In this document: positions 41,496 through 51,004 of the stretch, piece by piece | Layout of the letters: every line of letters begins with the position of its first letter | How positions within the stretch are numbered: position 1 is the stretch's first letter | DNA from: Parahaliea aestuarii | GTDB taxonomy: Bacteria > Pseudomonadota > Gammaproteobacteria > Pseudomonadales > Halieaceae | Assembly: GCF_008064635.1 (NCBI RefSeq) | Contig: NZ_VRYZ01000001.1 | Coordinates: 1-64,000, forward strand | Direction of reading: 5' to 3' | DNA: 64,000 bases | Position numbers and translations under genes: made by a program | Notes under the pieces: generated by a model | Seen by the model: only the letters and a program-made list of their open reading frames with translations | Told to the model about the DNA's origin: nothing | The model's database searches: none

Positions 41496-43337
41496 TCAGC
41501 CCTTTGGCACATACCAGATCGGTGAACTGAAAGCCCGCTCCTGATGCACCAGTGGCACGCTGTCCGGCATGTCGGCGCCGTAGCGCACCTTGTCGTACAG
41601 GGTCCAGCGCGGGGTCGGGATTTCCAGTACCCGCAGGTAGTAGAAGGCGCGCTGGCTGGCATCGAAATCCGGATCTGTCCAGACGGCGGCGAAGGCGTCA
41701 TCGCCGATCCTGTTGCTATAGGTGGCTTTCGCTGTATCGACGGTCGAGCCCACTGCCGGTAATTTGCCGTCCGCCCCTGGCTTGCGCCCGTCAGACCAGG
41801 CGACATCGTAGATGCGCTCCTGTACCTCGCCATCGACATCCACCCAGCCTTTGATCACCTGCAACCGGTCCAGGTTGGCCCCCTGGGGGTCGCGCTGGGC
41901 GGCGACGATAAAGGTGGGGACGCGGCCATCGCTATCGGCCTTGAGGTCTGCTCCCATTGGCACGCCGCGCTGGTAGCCGGCCTCGGCAAGGTCCACCCCG
42001 AGGTCTGATTGCCGGAAGTCATAGCCGCCGAAGAAGCGCAGGGTCATGCGCGGGCCGGTAGTGGCAAAAGTCTCGCGGCGCTTCATGGCATCCCAGATAG
42101 CTTCCCGTGTGTTTTCCGTCGCCCAGACGCCCATGGCGCCGGAACCGGCCATTTCCCAGCCCATATAATTGTCGCTTTCGCCTTCGAGCAGGGGGAAATT
42201 CCAGCGCTCCTTGCGCGGCTCCAGGGTTTTGAACTTGCCGAAGAAGTTATCCTCTTCGCTGGTTGAGAGACCGGTGTGGGTATCGGTACCGGCATTGGCG
42301 CCGTAGCGGAAGGGGTTGGCGCCCAACTCGCCCTCAATGCGCATGCCGGCTTTCAGCGCCTCGCGCCAGTATTCCTTGGGAAAGGAGCCTTCCGGCTTGG
42401 GTACCAGAATCAGGTTGCCCCGGTCCCACAGGTCCCAACTGGCAAACTCGTCCCCGGGTGACAGCAACGGGTGGGATTCACTCTGGCCCTTGATCTGGGT
42501 CAGTTCATAGAGGGGTTCATAGTGGGCGCGGGTCTCGGCCCACTCTCTGGTCATCGGCGTGCCATCGAATTGCTGCTCCTCGAACATGCGTCCGTTGGAC
42601 ATATTGCCGTTGTGGGGAATGGCCAGTACCCGGCCACCGGTTTTGTCCTCGTAGGCCTTCATCCAGGCCCACAGCTTTTTCGGTTCCTGGGTTTCGAAGG
42701 TGGTGAGTGGACGTACCTGGGCGGCGCGGTCGGCGCCATCGCGAAAGATGACATTACGGTGCAGGTTGTCGCCGCCGTCCGCGTTCACCGTCCACTCGTA
42801 GGCGATAAAGGTCGTGAATTCGCCGGGTTTGTAATACTGCTCGGCAGCTTTGATGGTCTGCTCCCAGGCTGACACCATCCACTTCGGATCGGTTACCTGA
42901 CTGGGCAGTTCACCGTTGGATTGCATGCGAACCAGCTCACTCTTGGCCGAGGCCGCTGCTGCGCCGCCTTCCTGCAGGGCATCGCGCCAGCGCTTCAGGA
43001 CCGGGCTTGCCATCATCTCGGGGTTGCCGGCGACAATCTCGTTGATCACGCCCATGCCGTCGGAGTGATCGGTCACCATGAACCAGTCGAAGGGGCGGTG
43101 CAGCTTCGCCTTCATGCCAGTATTGGAGGTGATCTCCTCGCCGCGACCGAACTGGTAGGCCTGGAAGGGGTCCACCACTGCCCCGTCCATGCCGGCGTCT
43201 GCCGACCACCCGGTGTGAACGTGGGTGTCGCCGAACAGGGCCTGGCGTGGATAGTCATCGGCGGCAAAAGTTGTAGTGGCGGCGCAGAGACCCGAACACA
43301 GAGCTGCGGCCAGCAGGGAGTGAGAGGTGCCGGTCAC
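41496..43337 (-). CDS. DUF3604 domain-containing exported protein
   Basis: The 613-residue protein has a signal peptide (cleavage near TTFAAD) and the DUF3604 pattern, beginning YPRQALFGDTHVHTGWSADAGMDGA. The HVH and nearby acidic residues resemble a PHP/metal-hydrolase active site. Other family blocks are FIAYEWT, IPHNGNMSNGRMF, YGANAGTDTHTG and RETFATTGPRMTLRFFGG. Such proteins are abundant in marine Gammaproteobacteria, yet no reaction has been firmly established. A periplasmic metallohydrolase is the best guess. The gene is alone. Confidence 0.86.
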   Translation of the reverse strand: MTGTSHSLLAAALCSGLCAATTTFAADDYPRQALFGDTHVHTGWSADAGMDGAVVDPFQAYQFGRGEEITSNTGMKAKLHRPFDWFMVTDHSDGMGVINEIVAGNPEMMASPVLKRWRDALQEGGAAAASAKSELVRMQSNGELPSQVTDPKWMVSAWEQTIKAAEQYYKPGEFTTFIAYEWTVNADGGDNLHRNVIFRDGADRAAQVRPLTTFETQEPKKLWAWMKAYEDKTGGRVLAIPHNGNMSNGRMFEEQQFDGTPMTREWAETRAHYEPLYELTQIKGQSESHPLLSPGDEFASWDLWDRGNLILVPKPEGSFPKEYWREALKAGMRIEGELGANPFRYGANAGTDTHTGLSTSEEDNFFGKFKTLEPRKERWNFPLLEGESDNYMGWEMAGSGAMGVWATENTREAIWDAMKRRETFATTGPRMTLRFFGGYDFRQSDLGVDLAEAGYQRGVPMGADLKADSDGRVPTFIVAAQRDPQGANLDRLQVIKGWVDVDGEVQERIYDVAWSDGRKPGADGKLPAVGSTVDTAKATYSNRIGDDAFAAVWTDPDFDASQRAFYYLRVLEIPTPRWTLYDKVRYGADMPDSVPLVHQERAFSSPIWYVPKG

Positions 43338-43410
43338 GGGCTGCTCCTTGAAGAGTGAGAATCACTGTCCACCAGCATAGCAGCCCCGGGAAAAGTTGCC
43401 TGGCGATGTG

Positions 43411-44313
43411 CTAGAGCAGCGCCACCACCGTCAGCACCAGGGCGGCAAAGGCGAGTGCCAGCAGGACGCTGTAGGCGGCGAGCAGCAGGACGGATTTGAA
43501 CAGCGCTGCGGGGATTCCACTGGCATAGGCGCGGCGCAGGGCGAGGGGCAGGTAGAGCAGGGTGAACACGCCCAGCCATCCGCCTATCGCCACATCCAGT
43601 GCTTCCAGAGCGCTATCTGCAAGGAACAGCAGGTAGGCAAAGCTGTGGTAATGCAGCGCAAATACCAGGTGTTGCAGGTAGTAAAAGGGGGATAGCGCAT
43701 AGCACAGGTGCAGCAGCAGGGCGAACAGCGGCAGCAGCAGGAACATCAGCTGTGGCAGGTAGTCCATCGCCCTTTGAAAGAACAGCTCCGGATTGTTGTT
43801 CAGCCGCTCCGCGTTTGCCTTGATGCGTTGATCGAGCCTTACCAGCCAGGGCGGGGTAGTCGGGTCATTGGGATCAACCGTTATGTTAACCAGCTGACTG
43901 GCTTTTTCACTGTCGCCAGTAGTCGAAGGTTCCGCTGCGGCGTGTGCCGTATCATCTGCCCCGGCGACATCGTGAATCTGAACGGTGGTGCCGCTGCCCC
44001 AGGAAAGCGTCAGGAAGGTAATAAAGCTGATGATCAGGTAGAGCCGGAGCGGCGGGACATAGCGTGCCCGGCGGCCGGCGATAAATTCGGCGGTGAGGAA
44101 GCCGGGGCGCACCAGCAGTGGCAGCAATGTGCGCCAGAGGCGGGAATCCCAGTTGAACACATCCCCCGCCAGATCTGTGGCGAGGTGTCCAAAGCGCAAC
44201 TCACGGCGCGCCTCGTGCTGCCCGCAGTGATGGCAGTAATCTCCCTGCAGGACCGTCTGGCAGTTGCGGCAGCGGCGAACTTCATCGTCCGTCGCGGCGA
44301 CCGTTTCGTTCAT
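43411..44313 (-). CDS. DUF3667 membrane protein with N-terminal zinc ribbon
   Basis: The 300-residue protein begins with a cysteine ribbon (RRCRNCQTVLQGDYCHHCGQHEA, residues about 14-36) followed by GDVFNWDSRLWRTLLPLLVRPGFLTAEFIAGRRARYVPPLRLYL, the core of DUF3667. After a soluble loop there are four to five membrane helices (about 185-300). Family function is unknown. It is a single gene between DUF3604 and the divergent hydrolase. Confidence 0.82.
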   Translation of the reverse strand: MNETVAATDDEVRRCRNCQTVLQGDYCHHCGQHEARRELRFGHLATDLAGDVFNWDSRLWRTLLPLLVRPGFLTAEFIAGRRARYVPPLRLYLIISFITFLTLSWGSGTTVQIHDVAGADDTAHAAAEPSTTGDSEKASQLVNITVDPNDPTTPPWLVRLDQRIKANAERLNNNPELFFQRAMDYLPQLMFLLLPLFALLLHLCYALSPFYYLQHLVFALHYHSFAYLLFLADSALEALDVAIGGWLGVFTLLYLPLALRRAYASGIPAALFKSVLLLAAYSVLLALAFAALVLTVVALL

Positions 44314-44536
44314 TTGCTCTTCCCTGGTAGGTAGTGGCGCCGCGACGCCAGGTAAAGGGAATCATAGGTGACAAGCGGCGCAGGGCCAATGCAGTTTGCT
44401 TGCGCCTGTGCGCCGCGGATGTCGGGGGCTTTGGCCGTTCCGGACATTGGTCGCTGCGCCGAAGTTGACTAGGGTTGTGGTCGACTGCCTATTTTGCAGC
44501 TGGCGAAAACAACGATAACAATATCGAGGAGACAGT

Positions 44537-46039
44537 ATGCGGCGACTGACAGCAATTACGGCAATGGCCCTGACACTCATTGCCTGCAGTGATAGCAGTG
44601 ACCGATCGGTCAGTGTGCCACCCCCGGTGCCCGAGCCTGAACCCGAGTACCTGGCCATCCCCCAGCCCGCTGTTGAGCTGCCCCCCGATGAGGGTAATAT
44701 CGCCCTGCTCGCCACGACCTTTGACCTGGCACTGGTGGGCTATGAGCAGGCTGAATACTTCATCTCCGGTGAAGCCAGCGCCTTCAGCAACCTCAATGAG
44801 TTGCAGAGCGACGGGCTGTGGGAGGCGGAGCCTGGCGAACAGGCGAGCTACCGCACCCGGATTGTTGTCTACCGGCCCTCCGACCCGGCCGACTTCAGCG
44901 GTACCGTGCTGCTGGAGTGGCTGAATGTCACGGCGGGTTTTGATACCCCGCCCAGCTACGGTTCCGGCCATGTCGAGATGCTGCGATCGGGCCATGTCTG
45001 GGCCGGTGTGTCGGCGCAGATCGTCGGTATAGAGGGCTCGGAAAACAGCCTGGTGCCGCTACACCTGAAGGCCGCCGAGCCAGAGCGTTACGCCAGTCTC
45101 GAGCATCCGGGCGACAGCTTTTCCTATGACATTTTCGCCCAGGCCGGCCAGGCCCTGCGCGCCCCGGGTGTTATCGATCTGCTGGCCGGTCTCGAACCCG
45201 AGCGCATCATTGCCCTGGGCGAATCCCAGTCCGCCGGTCGCCTGCTGACTTTCATCAATGCCGTGCATCCCCTGTACAACGCCTTCGATGGCTACCTGGT
45301 GCACAGCCGTGGCGATGGCAGCCCGCCCCTGGCCCAGGAGCCGCAGGCGGAGATTTCCACGCCGGAGGTGGTGACCTTCCGCGAGGACCTCAACGTGCCG
45401 GTGCTGAATTTCCAGACCGAGACCGACGTCATTGCCCTGGGGGCGGTCAGTGACCGCCAGCCCGACAGCGCAGGGTTCCGCCTGTGGGAGGTGGCCGGCG
45501 CCGCCCACGGCGACTTCTACTCTTTTGTCTCCGGCCGCGCGGACTTCGGCGAGGGAGCGCAGTTCGCCCAGGTGGTCGAGGAAAGCGCCATTCTCGGTTT
45601 TATCCAGTGTGCGCAGCCGATGAATGCCGGGCCCATGCCCTGGGTTTTCAACGCCGCACTGCGTGCGCTGGATGACTGGGTGAGTGATGGTACGGCACCG
45701 CCGGAGTCGCCGCGACTGCAGGTGGATGACGCCGGTGAGGCGCTGCTGCGGGATGCCGACGGTATCGCCCTCGGCGGTATTCGCACCCCCTATGTGGATG
45801 CGCCCCCCGGGGTGCTGACTGGCGAGCCCAATGGCGGCGACTCCTTCTGCTTCCTGTTTGGCACGACGCAGCTCTTTGACGCCGCGCAGATGGCCGCGCG
45901 CTATACCGACCAGGCGGGCTACGAGGCGGCGGTTGCCGAGAGCGCCGACGCGGCGGTAGCGGCTGGCTTCCTGCTGGCGGAGGATGCGGAGCGCATCAAG
46001 GCGGCTGCGACCTTGCAGTGGCAGGCGCTGTCGCCCTGA
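44537..46039 (+). CDS. Alpha/beta-hydrolase domain lipoprotein (Abhydrolase_10-like)
   Basis: The 500-residue protein has a lipobox LIAC with Cys17 and an alpha/beta-hydrolase fold with the nucleophile elbow GESQS (within IALGESQSAGRLLTFINAVHPL, near residue 233). The long N-terminal part (PADFSGTVLLEWLNVTAGFDTPPSYGSGHVEML) is typical of Abhydrolase_10 proteins, which are secreted esterase- or depolymerase-like enzymes of unknown substrate. The preceding AT-rich leader holds an ordinary GAGGAG site. Confidence 0.83.
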   Translation: MRRLTAITAMALTLIACSDSSDRSVSVPPPVPEPEPEYLAIPQPAVELPPDEGNIALLATTFDLALVGYEQAEYFISGEASAFSNLNELQSDGLWEAEPGEQASYRTRIVVYRPSDPADFSGTVLLEWLNVTAGFDTPPSYGSGHVEMLRSGHVWAGVSAQIVGIEGSENSLVPLHLKAAEPERYASLEHPGDSFSYDIFAQAGQALRAPGVIDLLAGLEPERIIALGESQSAGRLLTFINAVHPLYNAFDGYLVHSRGDGSPPLAQEPQAEISTPEVVTFREDLNVPVLNFQTETDVIALGAVSDRQPDSAGFRLWEVAGAAHGDFYSFVSGRADFGEGAQFAQVVEESAILGFIQCAQPMNAGPMPWVFNAALRALDDWVSDGTAPPESPRLQVDDAGEALLRDADGIALGGIRTPYVDAPPGVLTGEPNGGDSFCFLFGTTQLFDAAQMAARYTDQAGYEAAVAESADAAVAAGFLLAEDAERIKAAATLQWQALSP

Positions 46040-46088
46040 GGTAACGGAAGTCCCGACGCGCTGTGCAGGCCCTGGGCCGGGTTCGCGC

Positions 46089-47489
46089 TCAGGGGGCTGC
46101 ACCGGCCCCCATGATCAGTGCGCGGGAAATGCGCACGGCCTGGTCGATGCTCTGCAGCGAAACGCGCTCATTGGTGCCGTGCACAGACGCGGCCTGGCGC
46201 AGGCTGACGCTGATCGGGTGGAAGCGGTAGATATCCTGCGCCAGTTCCCGGTAGTGGGGCGTATCGGTGGTGGCCATCAGCAGCCCGGGAACGGGCAGGG
46301 CGGTCGGCGCGCTGTCCTGCAGTGCGCCGCGAATGACCCCATAGCCGGGGCCGTCGATATCCGCCACCGGGGGTGACTGCTTCCAGCGGTCGGAACTGAT
46401 GCTGATGGCGGGGTTGTCGATGAGCTGTTCGACGCGCTCAATCAGCGCCTCGGTGCTGGTGCCTGGCAGCAGGCGAAAATTCACCTTGGCTTCCGCCACC
46501 TGGGGTATCACGTTTTCCTTGATGCCGGCGTTGATCATGGTGATAGCGGTGGTGGATCGCACCATGCCCTGGCGCTCCCGTTCCGCCGCCATGTTCGACA
46601 GAATCAGGGGCTTGCCCAGCCACTGGTTGCGCATCAGGAAGCCGCCGATACCGCCGGTTTCCGCGCCCAGTGTTTCAAGCATCAGGCTGACCGGAGCAGT
46701 CAGTTCCGGCTCGAAGGGGTTGTCCTGCAGGGTCGCCAGGGCGCGGGACAGATGTACGATGGCGTTGTCCTCGGTGGGCATGGAGGAGTGGCCGCCGGCG
46801 CCACGCGCGGTCAGGGTCAATGTGGCGTAGGTTTTCTCCGCCAGGTTGATCATCGCCATGGGCCGCCCTTCGAGCGCCGGGTCGTCCTCCAGGATCATGC
46901 CGCCCTCGCCGATCATGTAGGCGAAGCGGGTATCCTTTGCTGCCAGGTGTTGTGCAATATGGGCGGCGCCTTCGCGCCCGCCGATTTCTTCATCGTGGGC
47001 GAAGGAGAACATCAGGGTCCGCTGCGGGCTAAAACCTTCGTTCAATAGGGCTTCCAACCCTTCCAGCGTGGCAATCACCGAGGCTTTGTCATCCAGCGCT
47101 CCCCGGCCCCAGATAAAGCCATCGGCAATTTCTCCGGCAAAAGGAGGATGCGTCCACTCGTCCTCGGTGCCGGGTTCGATCGGTACCACATCGTAGTGCG
47201 CGTCGAACAGTACCGGGTCCAGGGAGGGGTCGCTGCCGGGCCAGGTGAACAGCAGGCTGTACTGATTGATGACTTCCCGCTGCAGCTGGCTGTGGACAGT
47301 GGGATAGCGCTGCTGCAGGAGCTCGAGAAAGGCGTTGAACGGGGCGTAGTCGATCTGTTCCCGGTCCTGGTGACTGATAGTCGGCAGGCGAATAGCCTCG
47401 GCCAGGTGGTTGGCGGCCGCGCTGCTGGCGCTAGTGTGAGCGGCGTTGCAAGAGAGCACCAGGGCGGCGAGTAGCAGTGATTTTTTCAT
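46089..47489 (-). CDS. M20-family exported peptidase (CPS1-like carboxypeptidase)
   Basis: The 466-residue protein has a signal peptide ending NAAHTSA and the M20 dinuclear zinc pattern: LFDAHYDVVP (His-Asp), GRGALDDKAS, FAHDEEIGGREGA (Glu-Glu) and MPTEDNAIVHL in the dimerisation domain. It should remove amino acids from small peptides or N-acylated amino acids in the periplasm. It is divergent from a PadR gene, whose tandem operator starts 15 bases upstream of this gene's start, so PadR probably controls it. Confidence 0.9.
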   Translation of the reverse strand: MKKSLLLAALVLSCNAAHTSASSAAANHLAEAIRLPTISHQDREQIDYAPFNAFLELLQQRYPTVHSQLQREVINQYSLLFTWPGSDPSLDPVLFDAHYDVVPIEPGTEDEWTHPPFAGEIADGFIWGRGALDDKASVIATLEGLEALLNEGFSPQRTLMFSFAHDEEIGGREGAAHIAQHLAAKDTRFAYMIGEGGMILEDDPALEGRPMAMINLAEKTYATLTLTARGAGGHSSMPTEDNAIVHLSRALATLQDNPFEPELTAPVSLMLETLGAETGGIGGFLMRNQWLGKPLILSNMAAERERQGMVRSTTAITMINAGIKENVIPQVAEAKVNFRLLPGTSTEALIERVEQLIDNPAISISSDRWKQSPPVADIDGPGYGVIRGALQDSAPTALPVPGLLMATTDTPHYRELAQDIYRFHPISVSLRQAASVHGTNERVSLQSIDQAVRISRALIMGAGAAP

Positions 47490-47503
47490 GATGAGATGAC
47501 TAT

Positions 47504-47541
47504 AAGTCCAGTTTGGACTTATATTGGTCCAAATTAGACTT
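47504..47541. promoter_or_regulatory. Two tandem PadR-type operators
   Basis: AAGTCCA-GTT-TGGACTT (47504-47520, perfect) is followed at 47525-47541 by TGGTCCA-AAT-TAGACTT, an imperfect copy 21 bases (two helical turns) downstream. They sit between the divergent M20 peptidase and PadR starts. The arms resemble PadR recognition palindromes of the ATGT-8-ACAT class in layout only, so assignment rests on position next to the regulator. Confidence 0.65.
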
Positions 47542-47566
47542 TAGAGCAAGTTCCGGGAGAGCGCCC

Positions 47567-48211
47567 ATGGAGACCCCCCTCAATACCACGGCCTACAGCC
47601 TGCTGGGCCTGTTGGCCAAGCGCGACTGGAGTGCCGCTGAACTGGCGGCCTTCATGGAGCGCAGCGTGATTCGCTATATCCTTCCGCGCACTCGCAGCCA
47701 GTTGTTCAGCGAGCCGAAAAAGCTGGTGAAACTCGGCCTGGCAACGGTACACCCGGCGCCTGATGGCGGTCGTCAGCGCAAGGTCTACCGCATCAGTGCC
47801 AGCGGGCGCCGCGCATTGAAGCGCTGGCTGCAAGCGCCGGGCGACCCGGTACGGATCGAGCACAAATCCCTGCTCAAGTTCTATCTCACCGATTTTCGCG
47901 ACCGGGCAGCGCAGCGGGAGCGGGTGGCGGAAATGCGCGAACAGGCGCTGACCAGTCTGCGCGACACCCATGCCGAGCTTCGACGCATCGTCGACGAGGG
48001 TGTCGTGTTCGAGCAGACGGCGGTGCCGGCGGCGATGGTGTCAAATTACGCTGCCAACCACTTCCGCGGCCAGATCGCCTGGCTCGACGAACTGGCGGCC
48101 AGGATTGAAACCATCCCGCAAGACGCTGAGGTCAATGCGTGGGCGCTGGCGCGTTACCGGGAAAGCTGCCGCGAGATAGAAGCGCTGCTGGCGGAACAGC
48201 GCGAGCCATAG
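47567..48211 (+). CDS. PadR-family transcriptional regulator
   Basis: I start at METPLNTTAYSLLG (214 residues). The family motif LGLLAKRDWSAAELAAFM begins at once, and the 18 residues upstream carry the operator. Winged helix residues about 10-90 (YRISASGRRALKRWL) are followed by the PadR C-terminal dimerisation coiled coil. PadR regulators repress transporters or peptidases and respond to aromatic acids or peptides. Its neighbours are the M20 peptidase (divergent) and the sulfatase downstream. Confidence 0.88.
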   Translation: METPLNTTAYSLLGLLAKRDWSAAELAAFMERSVIRYILPRTRSQLFSEPKKLVKLGLATVHPAPDGGRQRKVYRISASGRRALKRWLQAPGDPVRIEHKSLLKFYLTDFRDRAAQRERVAEMREQALTSLRDTHAELRRIVDEGVVFEQTAVPAAMVSNYAANHFRGQIAWLDELAARIETIPQDAEVNAWALARYRESCREIEALLAEQREP

Positions 48212-48368
48212 GCGCCTTTTCCATCGGGATTCTCCCGGCCCCGGGCTTTTTGCCGCGGCCTGGTACAACCAGGCAGGCCATTCCCCGGGGCTGTCCTGCC
48301 AGGTACTGCCGCCACCGGTAGGGCCGGCTAGACTGCGACGCGCTAGCAGCTGACGAGGAGGGTATCCC

Positions 48369-49919
48369 GTGTTTGTTCAACGTTTGTGCGCCGCTGTGGC
48401 GCTGAGCCTGTTCAGTGTCCTGGCAGGCGCCGCCGAACGCCCCAACATCCTGGTGATCTGGGGCGACGACATCGGCTGGTCCAATATCAGCGCCTACCAC
48501 CGCGGCATGCTGGGTGGCTCCACACCCAATATTGATCGTATTGCCAATGAAGGTGCGCTGTTCACCGACTACTACGGTGAGCAGAGCTGTACTGCAGGCC
48601 GCTCGGCCTTTATCACTGGCCAGCACCCGTTGCGCACGGGTTTGCTGAAAGTCGGCATGCCGGGGGCCGAGATCGGCCTGCAGGCGGAGGATCCGACCAT
48701 CGCCGAGCTGCTCAAACCGCTGGGCTATGCGACAGGCCAGTTCGGCAAGAACCACCTGGGCGACAAGGACGAATACCTGCCCAGCAACCACGGCTTCGAT
48801 GAGTTCTTCGGCAATCTCTACCACCTCAACGCGGAAGAGGAGCCGGAAACCTACTTCTATCCCAAAGATCCCGCCTTCCGTAAACAGTTTGCCCCGCGCG
48901 GTGTGATCCACTCCTACGCCGATGGACGCATCCAGGATACCGGCCCCCTGTCGCGCAAGCGCATGGAAACGGTGGACCAGGAGTTCACCAGCGCGGCTAT
49001 GGATTTCATGGATCGTTCGGTGGCGGCGCAGAAGCCGTTTTTTGTCTGGTACAACGCCACCCGCATGCATAACTGGACCCGCCTCTCCGACAAGTGGGAG
49101 GGCAGCACCGGATACGGACTGTATGCCGATGGTCTCAATGAGCACGATCACTACGTGGGCCAGTTGCTGGATCAACTGGATGCGCTGGGCATTGCCGACA
49201 ACACCATCGTCATCTACAGCACCGACAACGGCGCCCAGTCCAATACCTATCCCGACGGCGGTTCCGAACCCTTCCGCGGCGAGAAGGGGTCTACCTGGGA
49301 GGGCGGTTTCCGTGTGCCAGCACTGATTCGCTGGCCGGGTGTGGTAGAGCCGGGCCGGGTCATCAATGATATTTTCTCTCACCTGGATTGGATGCCGACG
49401 TTGCTGGCCGCGGCAGGGGTTGAGGGTATAGCCGGAAAACTGAAGCAGGGCTACAGCGTCGAGGGCCGGCAATTCAAGGTGCATCTGGATGGCTACGACC
49501 AGAGCGAACTGCTGGCCGGTAAGGCGCCGGGCAAGCGCGAAATGGTCTACTACTTCGACGACAACGGGCAGTTCAACGCGGTGCGCTGGAAGGACTGGAA
49601 AATCCATTTCGCCTTCCAGATGGAAGGCTGGACCGGGCCCCGCGAGCCGCTCAACTTCCCGCGGATCATCCACCTGCGCAGCGATCCTTACGAGACCTCC
49701 ATCGACTCGGGGCTTTATTCACGCTTCTTTGGCGACCAGCTGTGGATGTTTGTGCCGATCCAGCGCTACCTCGGGGAGTGGCTGGGCACGTTCCGCGCCT
49801 TCCCGCCACGCCAGCCCACCGCGAGCTTTTCCATCGACAGGCTGATGGTGCAGATGCAGATGATGTTGCAGGCGCGTGAGCAGGGTGCCGTGCCCGGGAA
49901 CCGACAGACCGGTAACTGA
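48369..49919 (+). CDS. Arylsulfatase (formylglycine-dependent sulfatase)
   Basis: The 516-residue protein has a GTG start behind GAGGAGG and a signal peptide ending LAGAAERPN. The sulfatase motif is C74-T-A-G-R, in which Cys74 would be converted to formylglycine. The canonical form is C-x-P-S-R, but Ala is accepted at position three. The metal and sulfate sites WGDDIGW (Asp), NYHLGD-like KNHLGDKDEYLPSNHGFDEF and YSTDNGAQ are present. It hydrolyses a sulfate ester in the periplasm. No dedicated FGE gene is next to it. Confidence 0.9.
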   Translation: MFVQRLCAAVALSLFSVLAGAAERPNILVIWGDDIGWSNISAYHRGMLGGSTPNIDRIANEGALFTDYYGEQSCTAGRSAFITGQHPLRTGLLKVGMPGAEIGLQAEDPTIAELLKPLGYATGQFGKNHLGDKDEYLPSNHGFDEFFGNLYHLNAEEEPETYFYPKDPAFRKQFAPRGVIHSYADGRIQDTGPLSRKRMETVDQEFTSAAMDFMDRSVAAQKPFFVWYNATRMHNWTRLSDKWEGSTGYGLYADGLNEHDHYVGQLLDQLDALGIADNTIVIYSTDNGAQSNTYPDGGSEPFRGEKGSTWEGGFRVPALIRWPGVVEPGRVINDIFSHLDWMPTLLAAAGVEGIAGKLKQGYSVEGRQFKVHLDGYDQSELLAGKAPGKREMVYYFDDNGQFNAVRWKDWKIHFAFQMEGWTGPREPLNFPRIIHLRSDPYETSIDSGLYSRFFGDQLWMFVPIQRYLGEWLGTFRAFPPRQPTASFSIDRLMVQMQMMLQAREQGAVPGNRQTGN

Positions 49920-49985
49920 GTACATGCACCACGTCGACAATGGCGGTAGGCTAGGCGACCCAGCCTGAGCCGACCCCCCACAGCG

Positions 49986-50900
49986 ATGGAACTGCGACAC
50001 CTGCGCTACTTTGCCGCCGTGGCCGAAACCCTGCATTTCGGCCGCGCCGCGCGCAAGCTCAATATATCCCAGCCCCCGCTCACCCAGCAGATCCGCAACC
50101 TGGAAGAAGAGCTGGGTGTACAGCTGTTCGACCGCAGCCACAGGAAGGTGGCGCTCACCCCGGCGGGGGAGCTGTTCTACCAGCGTGTGGAAGCCATTCT
50201 CCACCAGGTCGAGAAAGCGGTGGGCGATGTGCGCCAGGCGGCCCACAACGAGGCCCAGACACTGGTGATCGGCTACATGGGCTCGGCGATCCTGCGCGAG
50301 ATCATCCCCCTGGTGCGCGAATTCCATGCCCAGCATCCGCTGGTGAAGCTGGAATTTGTCATCATGCGTTCCGATGAGCAGTACGAGGCCCTGCTGGACG
50401 GCCGTATCGATGTCGGCTTTGTCGACCTTACGGTACAGCCGCTGTCGGATCGCTTCCGCAGCCAGAAAGTGGCATTCGAGCTGGTGGTGCACGAGGCGCT
50501 GGTACTGGCGGTGAACCCCGCCCATACCCTGGCCGGGCGCGAGCGGGTACAGATTGGCGAGCTGCGCGACGAGAAGTTCGTCACCCTGCAGCGCCACCTC
50601 TTTCCCTCCAATTACGACAAGGTGATCAGCCAGTGCCGCCAGGCGGGCTTCCGCCCGGACATCGTGGCCATGTCGGAACAGACCGATGTGCTTCTGGCCT
50701 ACGTCGCCGCCGGTGTTGGGGTGGCGCTGGTGCCGGCCTGTACCGCTGCTGCCTGGGATACCGAGGTAAGTTTCGTGGCGCTGGAGCCGCTGGCGGCGGT
50801 GGATGTGCACCTGATCCTGAACGCCGAGAACCCCTCATCCGCAGTGGCCCGCTTCCGCGATGTCAGCGCCGGCTATGCCCGCCGGCGCAGCCGCGACTGA
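49986..50900 (+). CDS. LysR-family transcriptional regulator
   Basis: The 304-residue protein has the LysR helix-turn-helix (MELRHLRYFAAVAETLHFGRAARKLNISQPPLTQQIRNLEEELGVQLFDR) and the periplasmic-binding-like effector domain. It is transcribed in the same direction as, and 105 bases before, the seven-gene catabolic operon. The gap holds a direct repeat (50907-50937) that is its candidate target. The BenM/CatM-like start and the downstream enzymes suggest an aromatic or amino-acid effector. Confidence 0.9.
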   Translation: MELRHLRYFAAVAETLHFGRAARKLNISQPPLTQQIRNLEEELGVQLFDRSHRKVALTPAGELFYQRVEAILHQVEKAVGDVRQAAHNEAQTLVIGYMGSAILREIIPLVREFHAQHPLVKLEFVIMRSDEQYEALLDGRIDVGFVDLTVQPLSDRFRSQKVAFELVVHEALVLAVNPAHTLAGRERVQIGELRDEKFVTLQRHLFPSNYDKVISQCRQAGFRPDIVAMSEQTDVLLAYVAAGVGVALVPACTAAAWDTEVSFVALEPLAAVDVHLILNAENPSSAVARFRDVSAGYARRRSRD

Positions 50901-50906
50901 AGCAGT

Positions 50907-50937
50907 CATTCGCCAAAGCTATCAAATTCATTCGCCA
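50907..50937 (+). promoter_or_regulatory. Direct repeat upstream of the catabolic operon, candidate LysR site
   Basis: CATTCGCCA occurs at 50907-50915 and again at 50929-50937, 22 bases apart (two turns of the helix). A TTGGAC (50944-50949) and AATACT (50969-50974) candidate promoter with a long 19-base spacer follow. The repeat would place an activator directly upstream of the -35 region. Confidence 0.45.
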
Positions 50938-51004
50938 GTAGTATTGGACGCCTGCCATACCCTCGCTGAATACTCTGCACCGACATTTATAGCCCCGGAG
51001 TAGA

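Noticed and set aside
44470-44500. Possible MocR-like site (TTGACTA ... CTGCCTA) before the alpha/beta-hydrolase gene
   Set aside because: The half-sites deviate and their spacing is 20 rather than 23 bases.
48281-48368. Possible TGGnCTA-like half-sites before the sulfatase gene
   Set aside because: Only isolated GGCTAGA/GCTAGCA strings are present, without the paired arrangement.
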